A DNA stretch of 62,020 nt from CALMZN01 sp964540095 (GTDB lineage: Bacteria > Patescibacteriota > Patescibacteriia > UBA1558 > GWA2-36-10): NCBI GenBank assembly GCA_964540095.1, contig CAZILH010000002.1, forward strand, positions 1 through 62,020, in the 5' to 3' direction. Positions 40,842-49,837 of this stretch are shown here, in pieces. Under the pieces are notes generated by a model, which had not been told where the DNA came from, ran no database searches, and saw nothing but the letters and a program-made list of their open reading frames with translations. The translations under genes and the position numbers were made by a program. Within the stretch, counting starts at the first letter, position 1; every line of letters starts with the position of its first letter.

Positions 40842-41318
40842 ATGCTAACAAAAAAAATAGAATTTACTAGGGATTTAATCAAGGGTAGAATTGCTGAGGT
40901 GATTTTTGAACAGATGATGCGTTTGAAAGAGGAGTATGATGTTATACCATTTGGTTATGAACACACTATGCCAATGTTAGCTCAACATCAAGATAAAGTA
41001 GAAATAAAAAAAATAATACAAAATATTTCAGATGCGCCCGATTTTGTTTTGATTTCTAATGATAAGGCAAAAATTTATTTAGTAGAAGTAAAATATCAAG
41101 AACATTTGAATATAGAACAAATAAAAAAAGATGCTTATAAACTAAGAGAAAGATGGGAGTCACCTTGGTTATTTGTGGCAACACCCAATGGTTTTAGATG
41201 TGCTACTTGTAAAAATATTTTAGAAAAAGATTTTATTGTAGATTTGCCGGAAAGTTGGGCAAGTAAAGAAGTGCAATCAGAATTTTTAAAACTACTAAAG
41301 GAATTTGAAAAATATTAA
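40842..41318 (+). CDS. PD-(D/E)XK-like nuclease, hypothetical
   Basis: About 158 residues. GRIAEVIFEQMMRLKEEYD gives a helix with an acidic residue, and SDAPDFVLIS with YLVEVKYQEHLN fits the D...ExK catalytic core. CATCKN near residue 123 may bind metal. The ATG at 40842, 11 bp after the DpnI gene, is preferred over a GTG/ATG within the DpnI reading frame region. It may function with the DpnI-type protein or form a separate defence nuclease. Confidence 0.65.
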   Translation: MLTKKIEFTRDLIKGRIAEVIFEQMMRLKEEYDVIPFGYEHTMPMLAQHQDKVEIKKIIQNISDAPDFVLISNDKAKIYLVEVKYQEHLNIEQIKKDAYKLRERWESPWLFVATPNGFRCATCKNILEKDFIVDLPESWASKEVQSEFLKLLKEFEKY

Positions 41319-41321
41319 AAC

Positions 41322-41567
41322 ATGACGTCACCAGCCCTAAATTCTTATTTGCATGGACGCGCCCATTTATATTTTTTTAAATGCCAGGTCAAAGAGTGTC
41401 GTTTAGAGTTTATGGTCTTATCTTGGGCGAGTAAGTGGCCATTGGAGCATAAACCATATTGTCCAGAATGTGGTCAGCAAAAAGCAGCTTTTCTTCGTTT
41501 TGTTTTTACTGATGAGCAAATATGTGAAGTGGTATATAGTAATAAATGGGAAGATATTAAAAAATAA
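41322..41567 (+). CDS. Small zinc-ribbon-like protein
   Basis: 81 residues. Two cysteine pairs, KCQVKECRLEF (near 20-26) and YCPECGQQK (near 47-55), suggest one zinc ribbon. It begins 4 bp after the PD-(D/E)XK-like gene and probably belongs to the same unit. Nucleic-acid binding is an inference. Confidence 0.65.
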   Translation: MTSPALNSYLHGRAHLYFFKCQVKECRLEFMVLSWASKWPLEHKPYCPECGQQKAAFLRFVFTDEQICEVVYSNKWEDIKK

Positions 41568-41588
41568 TTACTAAATTAAAATAACCAT

Positions 41589-42743
41589 ATGTCAAACTTT
41601 AAAATCAGTAAAAAAATTAGTTCAGTAGCAGTTTTGATTTTAAGCGTCTTTGTGTTGACCGGCTGTGCTGGTCTTTTTGATTTTTTGGATGCTGATATGA
41701 GCAAAGCCATTGATAAAAAAAATCCCAAAATCTGTCGTAAGATGGATGATGAAGCTCGCAAAGAGCGCTGTCTAGCTGGTGTGGCTGAAGCCGCCAAAAA
41801 CGAAAAGCTTTGTGATGAGATCAAGGACTCAAGCACCAAAGACAATTGTTTGTCCAAAGTGGCCATTGCCGCTGATAAGCTGGATTTGTGCAAACAAATT
41901 ACTGAAGCCAGCTACAAAGATACTTGTTTTAACCAAATAGCTACTACTAGACAAGACGCTAATATTTGTACTTCTATTACTAATCCCAATACTGTCGGCG
42001 CTTGTGTTTCTCAGATTGCCGAAAGCAAAGGCGATATGAATTTGTGTACTACGATTGTGGCTGATTATTATCGTAATGATTGTTTTACCAAAGTAGCAGT
42101 CAAAAATAATGATCCAGCTATTTGCGACAATATGACGGCCAATAATAAAATAAATTGTTTTACGGTCATTGCCAAGGCCCAAAAAGACGAAAAGATTTGT
42201 GATAAGATAACAGAGCAGAGATACAAAGATGTTTGTCTTTCTAATGTAGCTTCTGTCACTGGTGGCAATTTGCTTTGTGGCAAAGTAGTGGACGCTAGGC
42301 AACGCGCCCAGTGCTATTATCTGGTGGGTACTACTACCTATGATGCTGATACTTGTTTTAAGATAGAAGACACTGGCCAAAAAGAAGCTTGCTATCAAGT
42401 AGTGGCTATTCACAACAAAGATGCGCAATTGTGTCAGTCGATTACGGTGGATATCAATAATCGTAATTTTTGTTTAAAGACCATTGCCACCGATAAAAAG
42501 TCGGTCAGTACCTGCAATTATATTACTGACAAAGTCGCCAACTACGATTGTATTTATGGTGTGGCCAATGTCAGTACTGATGCTAGTGTTTGTGAAAAAA
42601 TTGAGAGTAAGGGCACACGAGACAAATGTCTGTTCAATGTGGGTGTCACATCGCAAGACAAAAATGTTTGCCGTAATGTCAGCGACAAGGGCGAGAGAAA
42701 TACTTGTGAAGACGGCACCAAGACCACTCAGTTGCAACCCTAG
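41589..42743 (+). CDS. Lipoprotein with tandem two-cysteine repeats
   Basis: 384 residues. The signal peptide ends in the lipobox LTGC (cysteine near 26), so it is lipid-anchored outside the membrane. From about 48 to 375 there are about thirteen repeats of 25-28 residues, each with two cysteines in a pattern like DxxLCxxI-x8-DxCxxxVA. The repeats resemble one another (for example NEKLCDEIKD and DLDLCKQITE). Disulfide-stapled helical hairpins are likely. No known family is identified. The long antisense ORF on the other strand is a shadow of this repeat. Confidence 0.75.
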   Translation: MSNFKISKKISSVAVLILSVFVLTGCAGLFDFLDADMSKAIDKKNPKICRKMDDEARKERCLAGVAEAAKNEKLCDEIKDSSTKDNCLSKVAIAADKLDLCKQITEASYKDTCFNQIATTRQDANICTSITNPNTVGACVSQIAESKGDMNLCTTIVADYYRNDCFTKVAVKNNDPAICDNMTANNKINCFTVIAKAQKDEKICDKITEQRYKDVCLSNVASVTGGNLLCGKVVDARQRAQCYYLVGTTTYDADTCFKIEDTGQKEACYQVVAIHNKDAQLCQSITVDINNRNFCLKTIATDKKSVSTCNYITDKVANYDCIYGVANVSTDASVCEKIESKGTRDKCLFNVGVTSQDKNVCRNVSDKGERNTCEDGTKTTQLQP

Positions 42744-42777
42744 ACTTTGAGCCCGCTGGTTAATTACGATAAATTCT

Positions 42778-43143
42778 ATGCGTGTCTGGGATATACACCC
42801 AAAACATCTGTGTCACAAACATTTGCTGGCCGAGCATCGGGAGCTGCATGGGCTTTGGAATATTTTGACAAAGCATCAGGGTAAAGGTGGGTACTCGCGT
42901 CATCCCGAGACCTTGCGTTGGGTGGGAAAAACCAAGGCGCTTTATGAACGGCACGAAGCTTTGGGGCTTGAGTTTAAAAAGCGCGGTTATCATCATCAGT
43001 CACCGCTAGATCGGCGATTAGCTAGCGGCGCTGGTGGTCAAAAAGTTTTTATCAATACTCTGGCCGAGCAGAAAAAAATTTTAAAGAAAAAACCCTGTGC
43101 TTGTCTGCTCGATACTCCGCTTAAAAAATTAATTAAAAAATAA
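42778..43143 (+). CDS. Pyrimidine-dimer DNA glycosylase-like protein (T4 endonuclease V family)
   Basis: 121 residues. The N-terminus MRVWDIHPKHLCHKHLLAEH and RELHGLWNIL correspond to the family's catalytic face; E22 matches the catalytic glutamate of T4 endonuclease V, while the nucleophilic Thr2 is replaced by Arg. KGGYSRHPETLRW and RGYHHQSPLD are also family motifs. A base-excision role on UV-damaged DNA is likely for the family, but the altered residue 2 leaves catalysis open. Confidence 0.8.
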   Translation: MRVWDIHPKHLCHKHLLAEHRELHGLWNILTKHQGKGGYSRHPETLRWVGKTKALYERHEALGLEFKKRGYHHQSPLDRRLASGAGGQKVFINTLAEQKKILKKKPCACLLDTPLKKLIKK

Positions 43144-43147
43144 AATT

Positions 43148-43438
43148 ATGAATTTTGAATACAAGGAGCAGGGCAATCCATTGGAACGCGACAGTATAGG
43201 TATTGAAAATGTTGTTTCCTTTGATGAGCTATATGAAAAGCTTAGGGCTTTTGGCAGTATAGAGGGCTCACAAAAATTTTATACGCCCGAGATGTTGATC
43301 AAGAAAATTGAACAAATGCGACATGGACATAGCGATCTTTTGTCTATCACGCGTAGTTATGGATTACGCGATGTCGTGGCTAGCTTATTGTTAGAGGACG
43401 CGGTTTATAAAAAACATTGTATTGATAAAAATAAATAA
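43148..43438 (+). CDS. Small hypothetical protein
   Basis: 96 residues, soluble, charged, probably helical (FDELYEKLRAFGSIEG, then MLIKKIEQMRHGHSDLLS). No family is recognised. It starts 4 bp after the glycosylase gene and ends 4 bp before the SGNH hydrolase gene. Confidence 0.65.
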   Translation: MNFEYKEQGNPLERDSIGIENVVSFDELYEKLRAFGSIEGSQKFYTPEMLIKKIEQMRHGHSDLLSITRSYGLRDVVASLLLEDAVYKKHCIDKNK

Positions 43439-43442
43439 AAAA

Positions 43443-44201
43443 ATGAAAAAAATAAAAAATAAAAAATTATTAATATTTTTACTTATAATTTTATTGGGTG
43501 GTATTTATTTATATCTGGCGCATTTTTTTATTTATTATCGTTTAGGTCACAGTGATCTGCTGGATGTTGAGCGCCAGGCGGTTTATGATATTGGAGACAG
43601 TCAAGCTAGTTCTGCGACTCTAGTTTATGTGGCTTTGGGTGATAGTTTTACAGCTGGTCGAGGAGCTAGTAGCTACCAAGAGTCATTTCCTTATTTATTG
43701 GCTGAAAAATTAGCCAAAGACAAATCAGCCAAAATAACTTTGAAAAATTTTTCTTCTTCTGGCGTTAGGACCAGTCAGTTGATTGCTGGACAACTTGACC
43801 AAGCAATTTCTGCTAAGCCGGATATTATTACTTTACTGATCGGCACCAATGATGTGCATGGGAACATCAAAGAAGCTGTCTTCCAAAAAAATTATATCTA
43901 TATTTTGGATCAGCTTGTCCAAAAAACACCAGCCAAGATTTATTTGATTGGTTTGCCCAACAACGGCACTGACGGACTATTGTGGCCACCTTATGGTTAT
44001 TATTTTAGACAAAAGACCAAGGCCTATAATCAAATTATTCAAGGATTGGCGGAGGATTATGGTTTGACTTACATTGATTTGGAAAAAGGGCTTGTCGAGC
44101 TGAGTGAACAAGACGGCTATTATTCCCAAGATTTATTTCATCCTTCGACTGCTGGCTACCAGCTCTGGTCGCAAATAATTTATGCCGATGTTAATAAATA
44201 A
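43443..44201 (+). CDS. Membrane-anchored SGNH/GDSL hydrolase
   Basis: 252 residues. An N-terminal anchor (about 8-26) is followed by an SGNH domain. Block I is VALGDSFTAGRG with the nucleophilic serine, block III is LLIGTNDVHGN, and block V is DLFHPSTAGYQLW with Asp and His. Such enzymes add or remove acetyl groups on glycans. The acyltransferase 3 gene directly overlaps its end, a pairing common for polysaccharide O-acetylation. The ATG at 43443 is chosen; one at 43422 lies within the preceding gene. Confidence 0.9.
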   Translation: MKKIKNKKLLIFLLIILLGGIYLYLAHFFIYYRLGHSDLLDVERQAVYDIGDSQASSATLVYVALGDSFTAGRGASSYQESFPYLLAEKLAKDKSAKITLKNFSSSGVRTSQLIAGQLDQAISAKPDIITLLIGTNDVHGNIKEAVFQKNYIYILDQLVQKTPAKIYLIGLPNNGTDGLLWPPYGYYFRQKTKAYNQIIQGLAEDYGLTYIDLEKGLVELSEQDGYYSQDLFHPSTAGYQLWSQIIYADVNK

Positions 44202-45312
44202 TGCAGTAAGCTCCACTTACATTTTCATAGTGATTTTTATAGTCGCTGTTTTGTTGTCTATCAGAAAGAAAAAGCATCAAGAATTTTTTTCAAATGTAGT
44301 TTCTCAAGAGTTAAAAGGACTGGCCACCTTTATGATTATTTTTGGTCATATTGGCTATTTTTTGCTTAGCGATCATCGATTCTTGTTTCCCTTATCTATC
44401 GCCGCTGGGGTGGGGGTCAATTTATTTTTATTGTTATCTGGCTATGGTTTGGCCACTAGCGCTTTGCACAAGGCCAGTTCCATCTGGCAATTTTATAAAA
44501 AACGTTTGGCCAAATTATTTATCCCGCTGTGGCTGGTTTTGTTGGTATTTTTGTTGTTGGATTATTTCGTTTTACACCGTACTTATGCTGGGGCTTATAT
44601 TGGTCGTTCATTTTTGGGCTGGTTTCCTAGCGCCGATTTAGCCACTGACATCAATTCGCCGCTGTGGTATTTTTCTCTTATTTTATTTTATTATCTTATA
44701 TTTCCATTATTTTTTTCCAAAAAATATTATTGGCTATCGGCTGTGGCGATTTACTTGGCATCACACTTACTTTCATCATACTTACTTTTACACAATGATT
44801 CTAGTTATTTTGTGGATGTAATGCGTTTGTACAAAATTCATCTTTTGGCTTTTCCACTTGGTGTACTTTTGGCTGGTTTGTATTTTCAGCGACACAAACT
44901 CGATCGTCTCGTCAAAATTGTTAGAGAAGTCGTTCATCACCAAAGACCGAGTAGGATCATTAGCTATTATATTTTAGCAGGGATATTGTTGCTGGTGTTT
45001 GCTTACACTGCTTACCATTCCAATGTCGATGCCAAGCCATTGAAAGAGCAATTGACAAGTTTGCTTACACTGCTTGCAATTTTAGTTATATTTTTGATTA
45101 AAAAATTTGATATAAAATTATTTTCATTATTTGGTTTTTATTCTTATGAAATATATTTATTGCATTGGCCAATTCTTTATCGTTATGATTTGTTTTATAA
45201 ATACACTCCAGCTTGGTTGGCTACTGTTTTGTATTTAGTATTATTTATAATATTGGCTTACTTATTGAAAAAATTAGTAAATTTATTATTCAATAAAAAA
45301 ATAACTTTATGA
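44182..45312 (+). CDS. Acyltransferase 3 family membrane protein
   Basis: 376 residues with about ten transmembrane helices. SQELKGLATFMIIFGHIGYF (about 34-53) holds the family's conserved histidine; the NSPLWYFSLILFYYLIFPL segment and the C-terminal YEIYLLHWPILYRY are also typical. It moves acyl groups, usually acetyl, across or onto envelope glycans, probably with the overlapping SGNH hydrolase. It overlaps the next gene by 4 bp. Confidence 0.9.
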   Translation: MPMLINNAVSSTYIFIVIFIVAVLLSIRKKKHQEFFSNVVSQELKGLATFMIIFGHIGYFLLSDHRFLFPLSIAAGVGVNLFLLLSGYGLATSALHKASSIWQFYKKRLAKLFIPLWLVLLVFLLLDYFVLHRTYAGAYIGRSFLGWFPSADLATDINSPLWYFSLILFYYLIFPLFFSKKYYWLSAVAIYLASHLLSSYLLLHNDSSYFVDVMRLYKIHLLAFPLGVLLAGLYFQRHKLDRLVKIVREVVHHQRPSRIISYYILAGILLLVFAYTAYHSNVDAKPLKEQLTSLLTLLAILVIFLIKKFDIKLFSLFGFYSYEIYLLHWPILYRYDLFYKYTPAWLATVLYLVLFIILAYLLKKLVNLLFNKKITL

Positions 45313-46178
45313 AAAAAACATTAATTATTTTGGGCTCTGTTATTATCTTTTTCGGGCTTGCTTATGTAGCTTTTTTTCTTTATATCAACAGTCGGACTGC
45401 GCCGGCAGATATTGGTACTAGCCCTGATGTCAAGAACAAGATGATTTATACAATTGGTGATCGGAATTTTTTTATGGTCAATGGCCGAGCAGAAGAAAAT
45501 AGCAATAATGATTCTTCGAGTAAAGATGTGTTGACCATGTTTGGCGAGCCAGTTTACGGAGATCTCAATGGCGATGGGTTAGAAGACGCCGCTGTATTAC
45601 TAGTAAATAACCTTGGTGGTAGCGGAACTTTTTATTATGTGGCTGTGGCTATAAAAAATAATGATAATAGTTATAAAGCTACTAATGCTTTGCTTTTGGG
45701 CGATCGCATTGCTCCGCAAACAGTAGAAATACATGACGGCCAAGCAGTATATAATTACGCTGACCGACTGCCAGATGAGTCCATGACTGCTCAGCCTTCA
45801 GTGGGCAAAAGTTTCTATATCCAATATGACAAAAACAGCGGACAAATAAGTGAGTTAATAAAAACTATTACCATGACCGAAGCACAGGCCAAAGTCATTG
45901 CTGAAAATACTTGCATCAAAGGCGGGGAGTCGCTGGCCCCTGGATACTATAATGAAGGCACCAAAACTTGGTGGTTTGACGCTAATCTGAATTCCACGCG
46001 CGAGGGTTGCAATCCGGCTTGTGTGGTCAGTGAGGATACCAAGACAGCCGAGATCAATTGGCGCTGTACTGGCTTGATAAAACCCGGAGTAAATTGTCCG
46101 ATGGATGCCAAATTGTGTCCGGATGGGTCTTATGTTGTTCGCGGTGGTGCTAATTGCGAATTTGCAGTTTGTCCTTAA
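45309..46178 (+). CDS. Membrane-anchored extracytoplasmic protein, hypothetical
   Basis: 289 residues. One N-terminal transmembrane segment (about 4-25). A domain with YGDLNGDGLEDAAVLLVN resembles a single FG-GAP/calcium motif and is followed by GSGTFYYVAVAI. Two cysteine-rich parts near the C-terminus (GCNPACVV and CPDGSYVVRGGANCEFAVCP) suggest disulfide-bonded modules. No enzymatic function is apparent. It is the last gene of the SGNH-acyltransferase run. Confidence 0.75.
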   Translation: MKKTLIILGSVIIFFGLAYVAFFLYINSRTAPADIGTSPDVKNKMIYTIGDRNFFMVNGRAEENSNNDSSSKDVLTMFGEPVYGDLNGDGLEDAAVLLVNNLGGSGTFYYVAVAIKNNDNSYKATNALLLGDRIAPQTVEIHDGQAVYNYADRLPDESMTAQPSVGKSFYIQYDKNSGQISELIKTITMTEAQAKVIAENTCIKGGESLAPGYYNEGTKTWWFDANLNSTREGCNPACVVSEDTKTAEINWRCTGLIKPGVNCPMDAKLCPDGSYVVRGGANCEFAVCP

Positions 46179-46247
46179 AAATGTCTTTATTTTTCTCGTA
46201 TTTGGTGCTAAACTCAAGTTGTTTTTAATTAATTTAACATAATTACT

Positions 46248-47012
46248 ATGGACACACTTTATATTATTACTTTGGTGCTGGTGGTTATTTTGTTTGCTTC
46301 GCTAAGAGTCATCAAGCAATACGAGCGAGCAGTGGTATTTTTCTTAGGAAAATATAGCGGTATGCGCGGTCCCGGACTGGTTTTTATTATTCCGATTTTT
46401 GAAAGAATGACTAGAGTAGTTTTGCGGACTATTACTATGGATATTCCTTCGCAGAAAATTATTACCAAAGACAATGTCTCTATTGATATTGCGGCTGTGG
46501 CTTATTATCACATTGTGGATGCTTCAAAATCAGTGATCGCCATTGAGAATATTTATCAAGCCGTCAATCAGATTAGTCAGACCACGGTGCGTAATGTAGT
46601 GGGTCAATTTTACTTGGATCAATTGCTGTCGCAGACCAGTCAGATCAATGAGCAGATCAAGAATGTCATTGACACACACACTGAGCCCTGGGGAGCCCAA
46701 GTGACGGCGGTCGAGATCAAAGATATTTTTTTACCAGACAATATGCAGAGGGCGATGGCCAAAGAAGCTGAGGCCGAGCGTGAGCGTCGTGCCAAGATTG
46801 TAGCGGCCGAAGGTGAGTTTCAGGCCGCGGCCAAACTTGGACAAGCCGCTGACTTGATTTCTCAGCATCCGGTAGCTTTGCAGTTGCGCACCTTGCAGAC
46901 CATGGCGGAAATAAGTGTGGAGAAAAATTCTACTATTATTTTCCCAGCCCAGTTTATGCCTACAGTAGAAGAGGCCTTCAAAATGATAAATAAAGATCAG
47001 GCCAAGAAATAA
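46248..47012 (+). CDS. Slipin (SPFH/band 7 family)
   Basis: 254 residues. An N-terminal membrane segment (about 4-20) is followed by a band-7 domain (IKQYERAVVFFLGKYSGMRG, then PSQKIITKDNVSIDI and WGAQVTAVEIKDIFLPDNMQ) and a helical tail with AEAERERRAKIVAAEGE. Slipins form membrane microdomains and often pair with an NfeD-like protein, which is not visible here. A TGCTAAACT box lies 34 bp upstream. Confidence 0.92.
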   Translation: MDTLYIITLVLVVILFASLRVIKQYERAVVFFLGKYSGMRGPGLVFIIPIFERMTRVVLRTITMDIPSQKIITKDNVSIDIAAVAYYHIVDASKSVIAIENIYQAVNQISQTTVRNVVGQFYLDQLLSQTSQINEQIKNVIDTHTEPWGAQVTAVEIKDIFLPDNMQRAMAKEAEAERERRAKIVAAEGEFQAAAKLGQAADLISQHPVALQLRTLQTMAEISVEKNSTIIFPAQFMPTVEEAFKMINKDQAKK

Positions 47013-47035
47013 TTTTTGTATAAAATGATTTAAAT

Positions 47036-47848
47036 ATGTCAGAATTGCTAGAGATGGGCGTTGTGGCGCCGGCAAAAAAAGTAGAGCCACCAATAGAGGG
47101 CCTTGATCCCAAGATAATTGTTGAGCAAAAAAACATTATAGGCCACGCTCATAATCTTGAGGTCAATGGCCAAGCAGGGGCTAGGGAATTTGCGGAGTAT
47201 TTTGATACTAGCGTGAGCTTGGAAGATCGTGTTCAGACGGATCTGGATGAGCTTCAAGTTGTACCAAATAAACGTGAAGCCATTTATAAATATTTGAATC
47301 TTATCAAAGATAAGCACCAAAGCTCTTATGAACACTCTTTGCGAGTTGGTTTGATAGCCCGTCAGATTGCTAAGTTTCTGGGTATTGATGAAAGAGCTTT
47401 ACTTTATTCTGGTTTATTGCATGATGTTGGCAAGACCATGGTGCCAACATCAACCCTGTCAAAAACCGAAGGTTGGACACCAGAAGATACTGCCAATATT
47501 GAAACACACGTAGAAAATGGTTATAAGCTCTTGCGTGACGAATTCGATTTTACAGCTGAAGTAATACTCAGGCATCATCGCTTCCAATCCAGACCTTATC
47601 CGGAAGAATTGCCAAAATCTCAGCATGAATACAGCGAGGATACAAAAGCATTAATCAAAGAGTATGGTCGCATTTTGGCTATGGTCGATGTCTATGATGC
47701 TCTGCATCGGATCAATGATAAGCATGGTGCTAAACGGGCTTTGAGCGGCGAAGAGATTCGCAAGCAAATGTTTATTTTGAATCCTGATCGGCTTCTGCTG
47801 GTCGAAAAATTGTATGCGGCCGGTATCTTTACTACCAGCATTCAATAG
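47036..47848 (+). CDS. HD domain metal-dependent phosphohydrolase
   Basis: 270 residues. The HD motif appears as SYEHSLRVGLIARQIA (first histidine) and YSGLLHDVGKTMVP (HD), then ETHVENGYKLL and ILRHHRFQSR, the layout of HD-GYP-like signalling phosphodiesterases without a clear GYP. The substrate is unknown; cyclic dinucleotides or nucleotides are candidates. TGTATAAA lies about 11 nt before the start, so the transcript leader is only a few bases. Confidence 0.85.
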   Translation: MSELLEMGVVAPAKKVEPPIEGLDPKIIVEQKNIIGHAHNLEVNGQAGAREFAEYFDTSVSLEDRVQTDLDELQVVPNKREAIYKYLNLIKDKHQSSYEHSLRVGLIARQIAKFLGIDERALLYSGLLHDVGKTMVPTSTLSKTEGWTPEDTANIETHVENGYKLLRDEFDFTAEVILRHHRFQSRPYPEELPKSQHEYSEDTKALIKEYGRILAMVDVYDALHRINDKHGAKRALSGEEIRKQMFILNPDRLLLVEKLYAAGIFTTSIQ

Positions 47849-47854
47849 CTGTGT

Positions 47855-47860
47855 TATTAT
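47855..47860 (+). promoter_or_regulatory. Extended -10 promoter, leaderless
   Basis: TGTTATTAT ends 6 nt before the murC ATG at 47867 and overlaps the end of the HD gene region. Confidence 0.7.
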
Positions 47861-47866
47861 GAAACA

Positions 47867-49234
47867 ATGAACCTAGATTTGCAAAAAATAAATAAAGTAT
47901 ATTTGTCAGGCATTGGCGGTATTGGACTGTCGGCTTTGGCTTATTATTTTTTGCAGGCTGAAAAAAAAGTTATTGGTTCGGATATTGTCAAATCAGAAGT
48001 GACCAAAAGGTTAGAAGCCAAAGGAGTGTTGATCAGCTACAAACAGAAGGCCAGTAATATCACCAAAGACATTGATTTATTTTTATACACTTCAGCATTG
48101 CCAATTGATCACCCAGAGTTTGTCAAAGCCCGTCGCTTGAAAATTCCCGTTCTTAGCTATTTTGAATTTTTGGGTTTTTTGAGCAAACAGCACAAGACCA
48201 TTGCTATAGCCGGCACCAACGGCAAGACTACCACCACCGCTATGTTGGGCTTGATTATGGAAAAGGCCGGCTTGGATCCGACAGTCATAGTCGGCAGTCT
48301 AGTCCCCCAGTGGGGGAGTAATTTCCGTTTTGGTAAAGGTGAGTGGTTGGTAGTCGAGGCCTGCGAGTGGCAAGCGCATATGTTGGAAATCAATCCCCAA
48401 ATAATTGTTTTGACCAATATAGCCGAAGATCACTTGGATTATTTCAAAGATTTGGCTGACATCAAAAAACATTTTCAACAATTTGTAAATAAATTGCCAG
48501 AGAGTGGAGTGTTGTTCAAAAATATTGATGATAAAAATAGTAATAAAATAAATTTTGGTGGACAGAGCGTGAATTTTGGCCAAGCTCTAGGTAGTCAATA
48601 CTGTTTTTCCAAGCAGGTGATAAAAAAAGGTGAACAAACTTTTACTGTAAAAAAGAAAAACAAAAAATGGGCTGAGTTCAATTTGGTAATTCCCGGTTTA
48701 TACAATATATACAATGCTCTAGCCGCCATTGCCGTGGCTGATCATATTGGTATCAATCAACACCAGATTTGGAATGCTCTGCACGAGTTCAATAGCACTT
48801 GGCGTCGATTTGAGCGCGTGGGTTTATGGAAAAACAACATTGTGATTTCCGATTATGCTCACCACCCAGAAGCTGTCCAAGGTTTATTGCAGGCCACCAA
48901 AGATTTTTATCCTGATAAAAAAATAATTGCTGTTTTTCAGCCCCATCATCACAATCGCACCAAGACATTACTCAAGCAATTTGCCGAAAGTTTTGCGCTA
49001 GTTGATTATGTTTTGATTTCGGATATTTATCAAGTACGCGGTCGCGAAGACAAAATGCATGATAAAGTATCAAGTGTCGACATAATCAACTTGATGCAAC
49101 ATGAAAGAAAATATTATTGTTCCAAGTTTTCTGATGTTAAGCAAACTTTGAGAGATATTAATCCAACAGACGCAATTTTATTATTTATTGGTGCTGGGGA
49201 CATTGATGACCTGGCTCGCGAGTTAGTGAAATAA
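47867..49234 (+). CDS. murC: UDP-N-acetylmuramate--L-alanine ligase
   Basis: 455 residues. YLSGIGGIGLSALAYYF is the N-terminal Rossmann loop that binds UDP-MurNAc; IAGTNGKTTTTAMLGLI is the ATP site; EACEWQAHML and NIAEDHLDYF follow in the central domain; FQPHHHNRTKTLL lies in the C-terminal domain, as usual for MurC. It adds the first L-alanine of the stem peptide. It is 14 kb from murG but followed by murB with one gene between. Confidence 0.95.
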   Translation: MNLDLQKINKVYLSGIGGIGLSALAYYFLQAEKKVIGSDIVKSEVTKRLEAKGVLISYKQKASNITKDIDLFLYTSALPIDHPEFVKARRLKIPVLSYFEFLGFLSKQHKTIAIAGTNGKTTTTAMLGLIMEKAGLDPTVIVGSLVPQWGSNFRFGKGEWLVVEACEWQAHMLEINPQIIVLTNIAEDHLDYFKDLADIKKHFQQFVNKLPESGVLFKNIDDKNSNKINFGGQSVNFGQALGSQYCFSKQVIKKGEQTFTVKKKNKKWAEFNLVIPGLYNIYNALAAIAVADHIGINQHQIWNALHEFNSTWRRFERVGLWKNNIVISDYAHHPEAVQGLLQATKDFYPDKKIIAVFQPHHHNRTKTLLKQFAESFALVDYVLISDIYQVRGREDKMHDKVSSVDIINLMQHERKYYCSKFSDVKQTLRDINPTDAILLFIGAGDIDDLARELVK

Positions 49235-49235
49235 T

Positions 49236-49832
49236 ATGACAAAATATATTATAAATTCCGGTGGATCTCGAAATAATCCTAAGGGAGAAAAATTGTCAAT
49301 TGATGAAACCTTGAAAGGACTGGAATTAAAACCAAATCTTTTATTTTGTTTTTTTGCTCAAAAAAGAGAGGACTGGGAAATTGGCTTTAAAGATAAGGTG
49401 GCTTTTTTTAAGGAGATGATACCCGATAATGTAGATCCTTATTTTGAGTTAGCTTTTCCAGAAAAATTTGTAGAACAAATTAAAAAATCAGACGCTGTAG
49501 TAATTTTTGGTGGAGACGACCATTTGGTTCAATATTGGTTAAAACAATTTGATATACCAAATATTTGGGATGGCAAAGTGGTATCGCTTAGATCTGCATC
49601 TTCGAATGCCTTGGCTAAATATTTTTGGACTTGTGATTGGAGAAAATGTATGGATGGTTTAGGAATTTTAGAAATTAAGTTTATCCCTCATTACAAATCA
49701 AATTATGGCATTGATGATCCTAGGGGGCCAGTTGATTGGGACAAGGCATATAAAGAGCTAGAGGAGTATGGAGATAAAAATTTAGCAATTCATGCTTTAC
49801 AAGAAGGTGAATTTATAGTAATTGAACAATAA
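49236..49832 (+). CDS. Peptidase S51/class I glutamine-amidotransferase-like protein
   Basis: 198 residues. The fold is suggested by KYIINSGGSRNNPKGE at the start, KSDAVVIFGGDDHLVQYWL (the GG(D/N) loop) and VVSLRSASSNALAKYF, where a serine takes the place of the nucleophile, as in peptidase E/cyanophycinase-like proteins. The substrate is unknown. It lies between murC and murB with gaps of 1 and 5 bp, so it is co-expressed with the wall-precursor genes. Confidence 0.72.
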   Translation: MTKYIINSGGSRNNPKGEKLSIDETLKGLELKPNLLFCFFAQKREDWEIGFKDKVAFFKEMIPDNVDPYFELAFPEKFVEQIKKSDAVVIFGGDDHLVQYWLKQFDIPNIWDGKVVSLRSASSNALAKYFWTCDWRKCMDGLGILEIKFIPHYKSNYGIDDPRGPVDWDKAYKELEEYGDKNLAIHALQEGEFIVIEQ

Positions 49833-49837
49833 GTAAT

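Noticed and set aside
41829..42428. 199-codon ORF on the minus strand
   Set aside because: It lies entirely opposite the cysteine-repeat lipoprotein, whose repeats, lipobox and position give clear coding sense; the antisense frame is open because of biased codon use.
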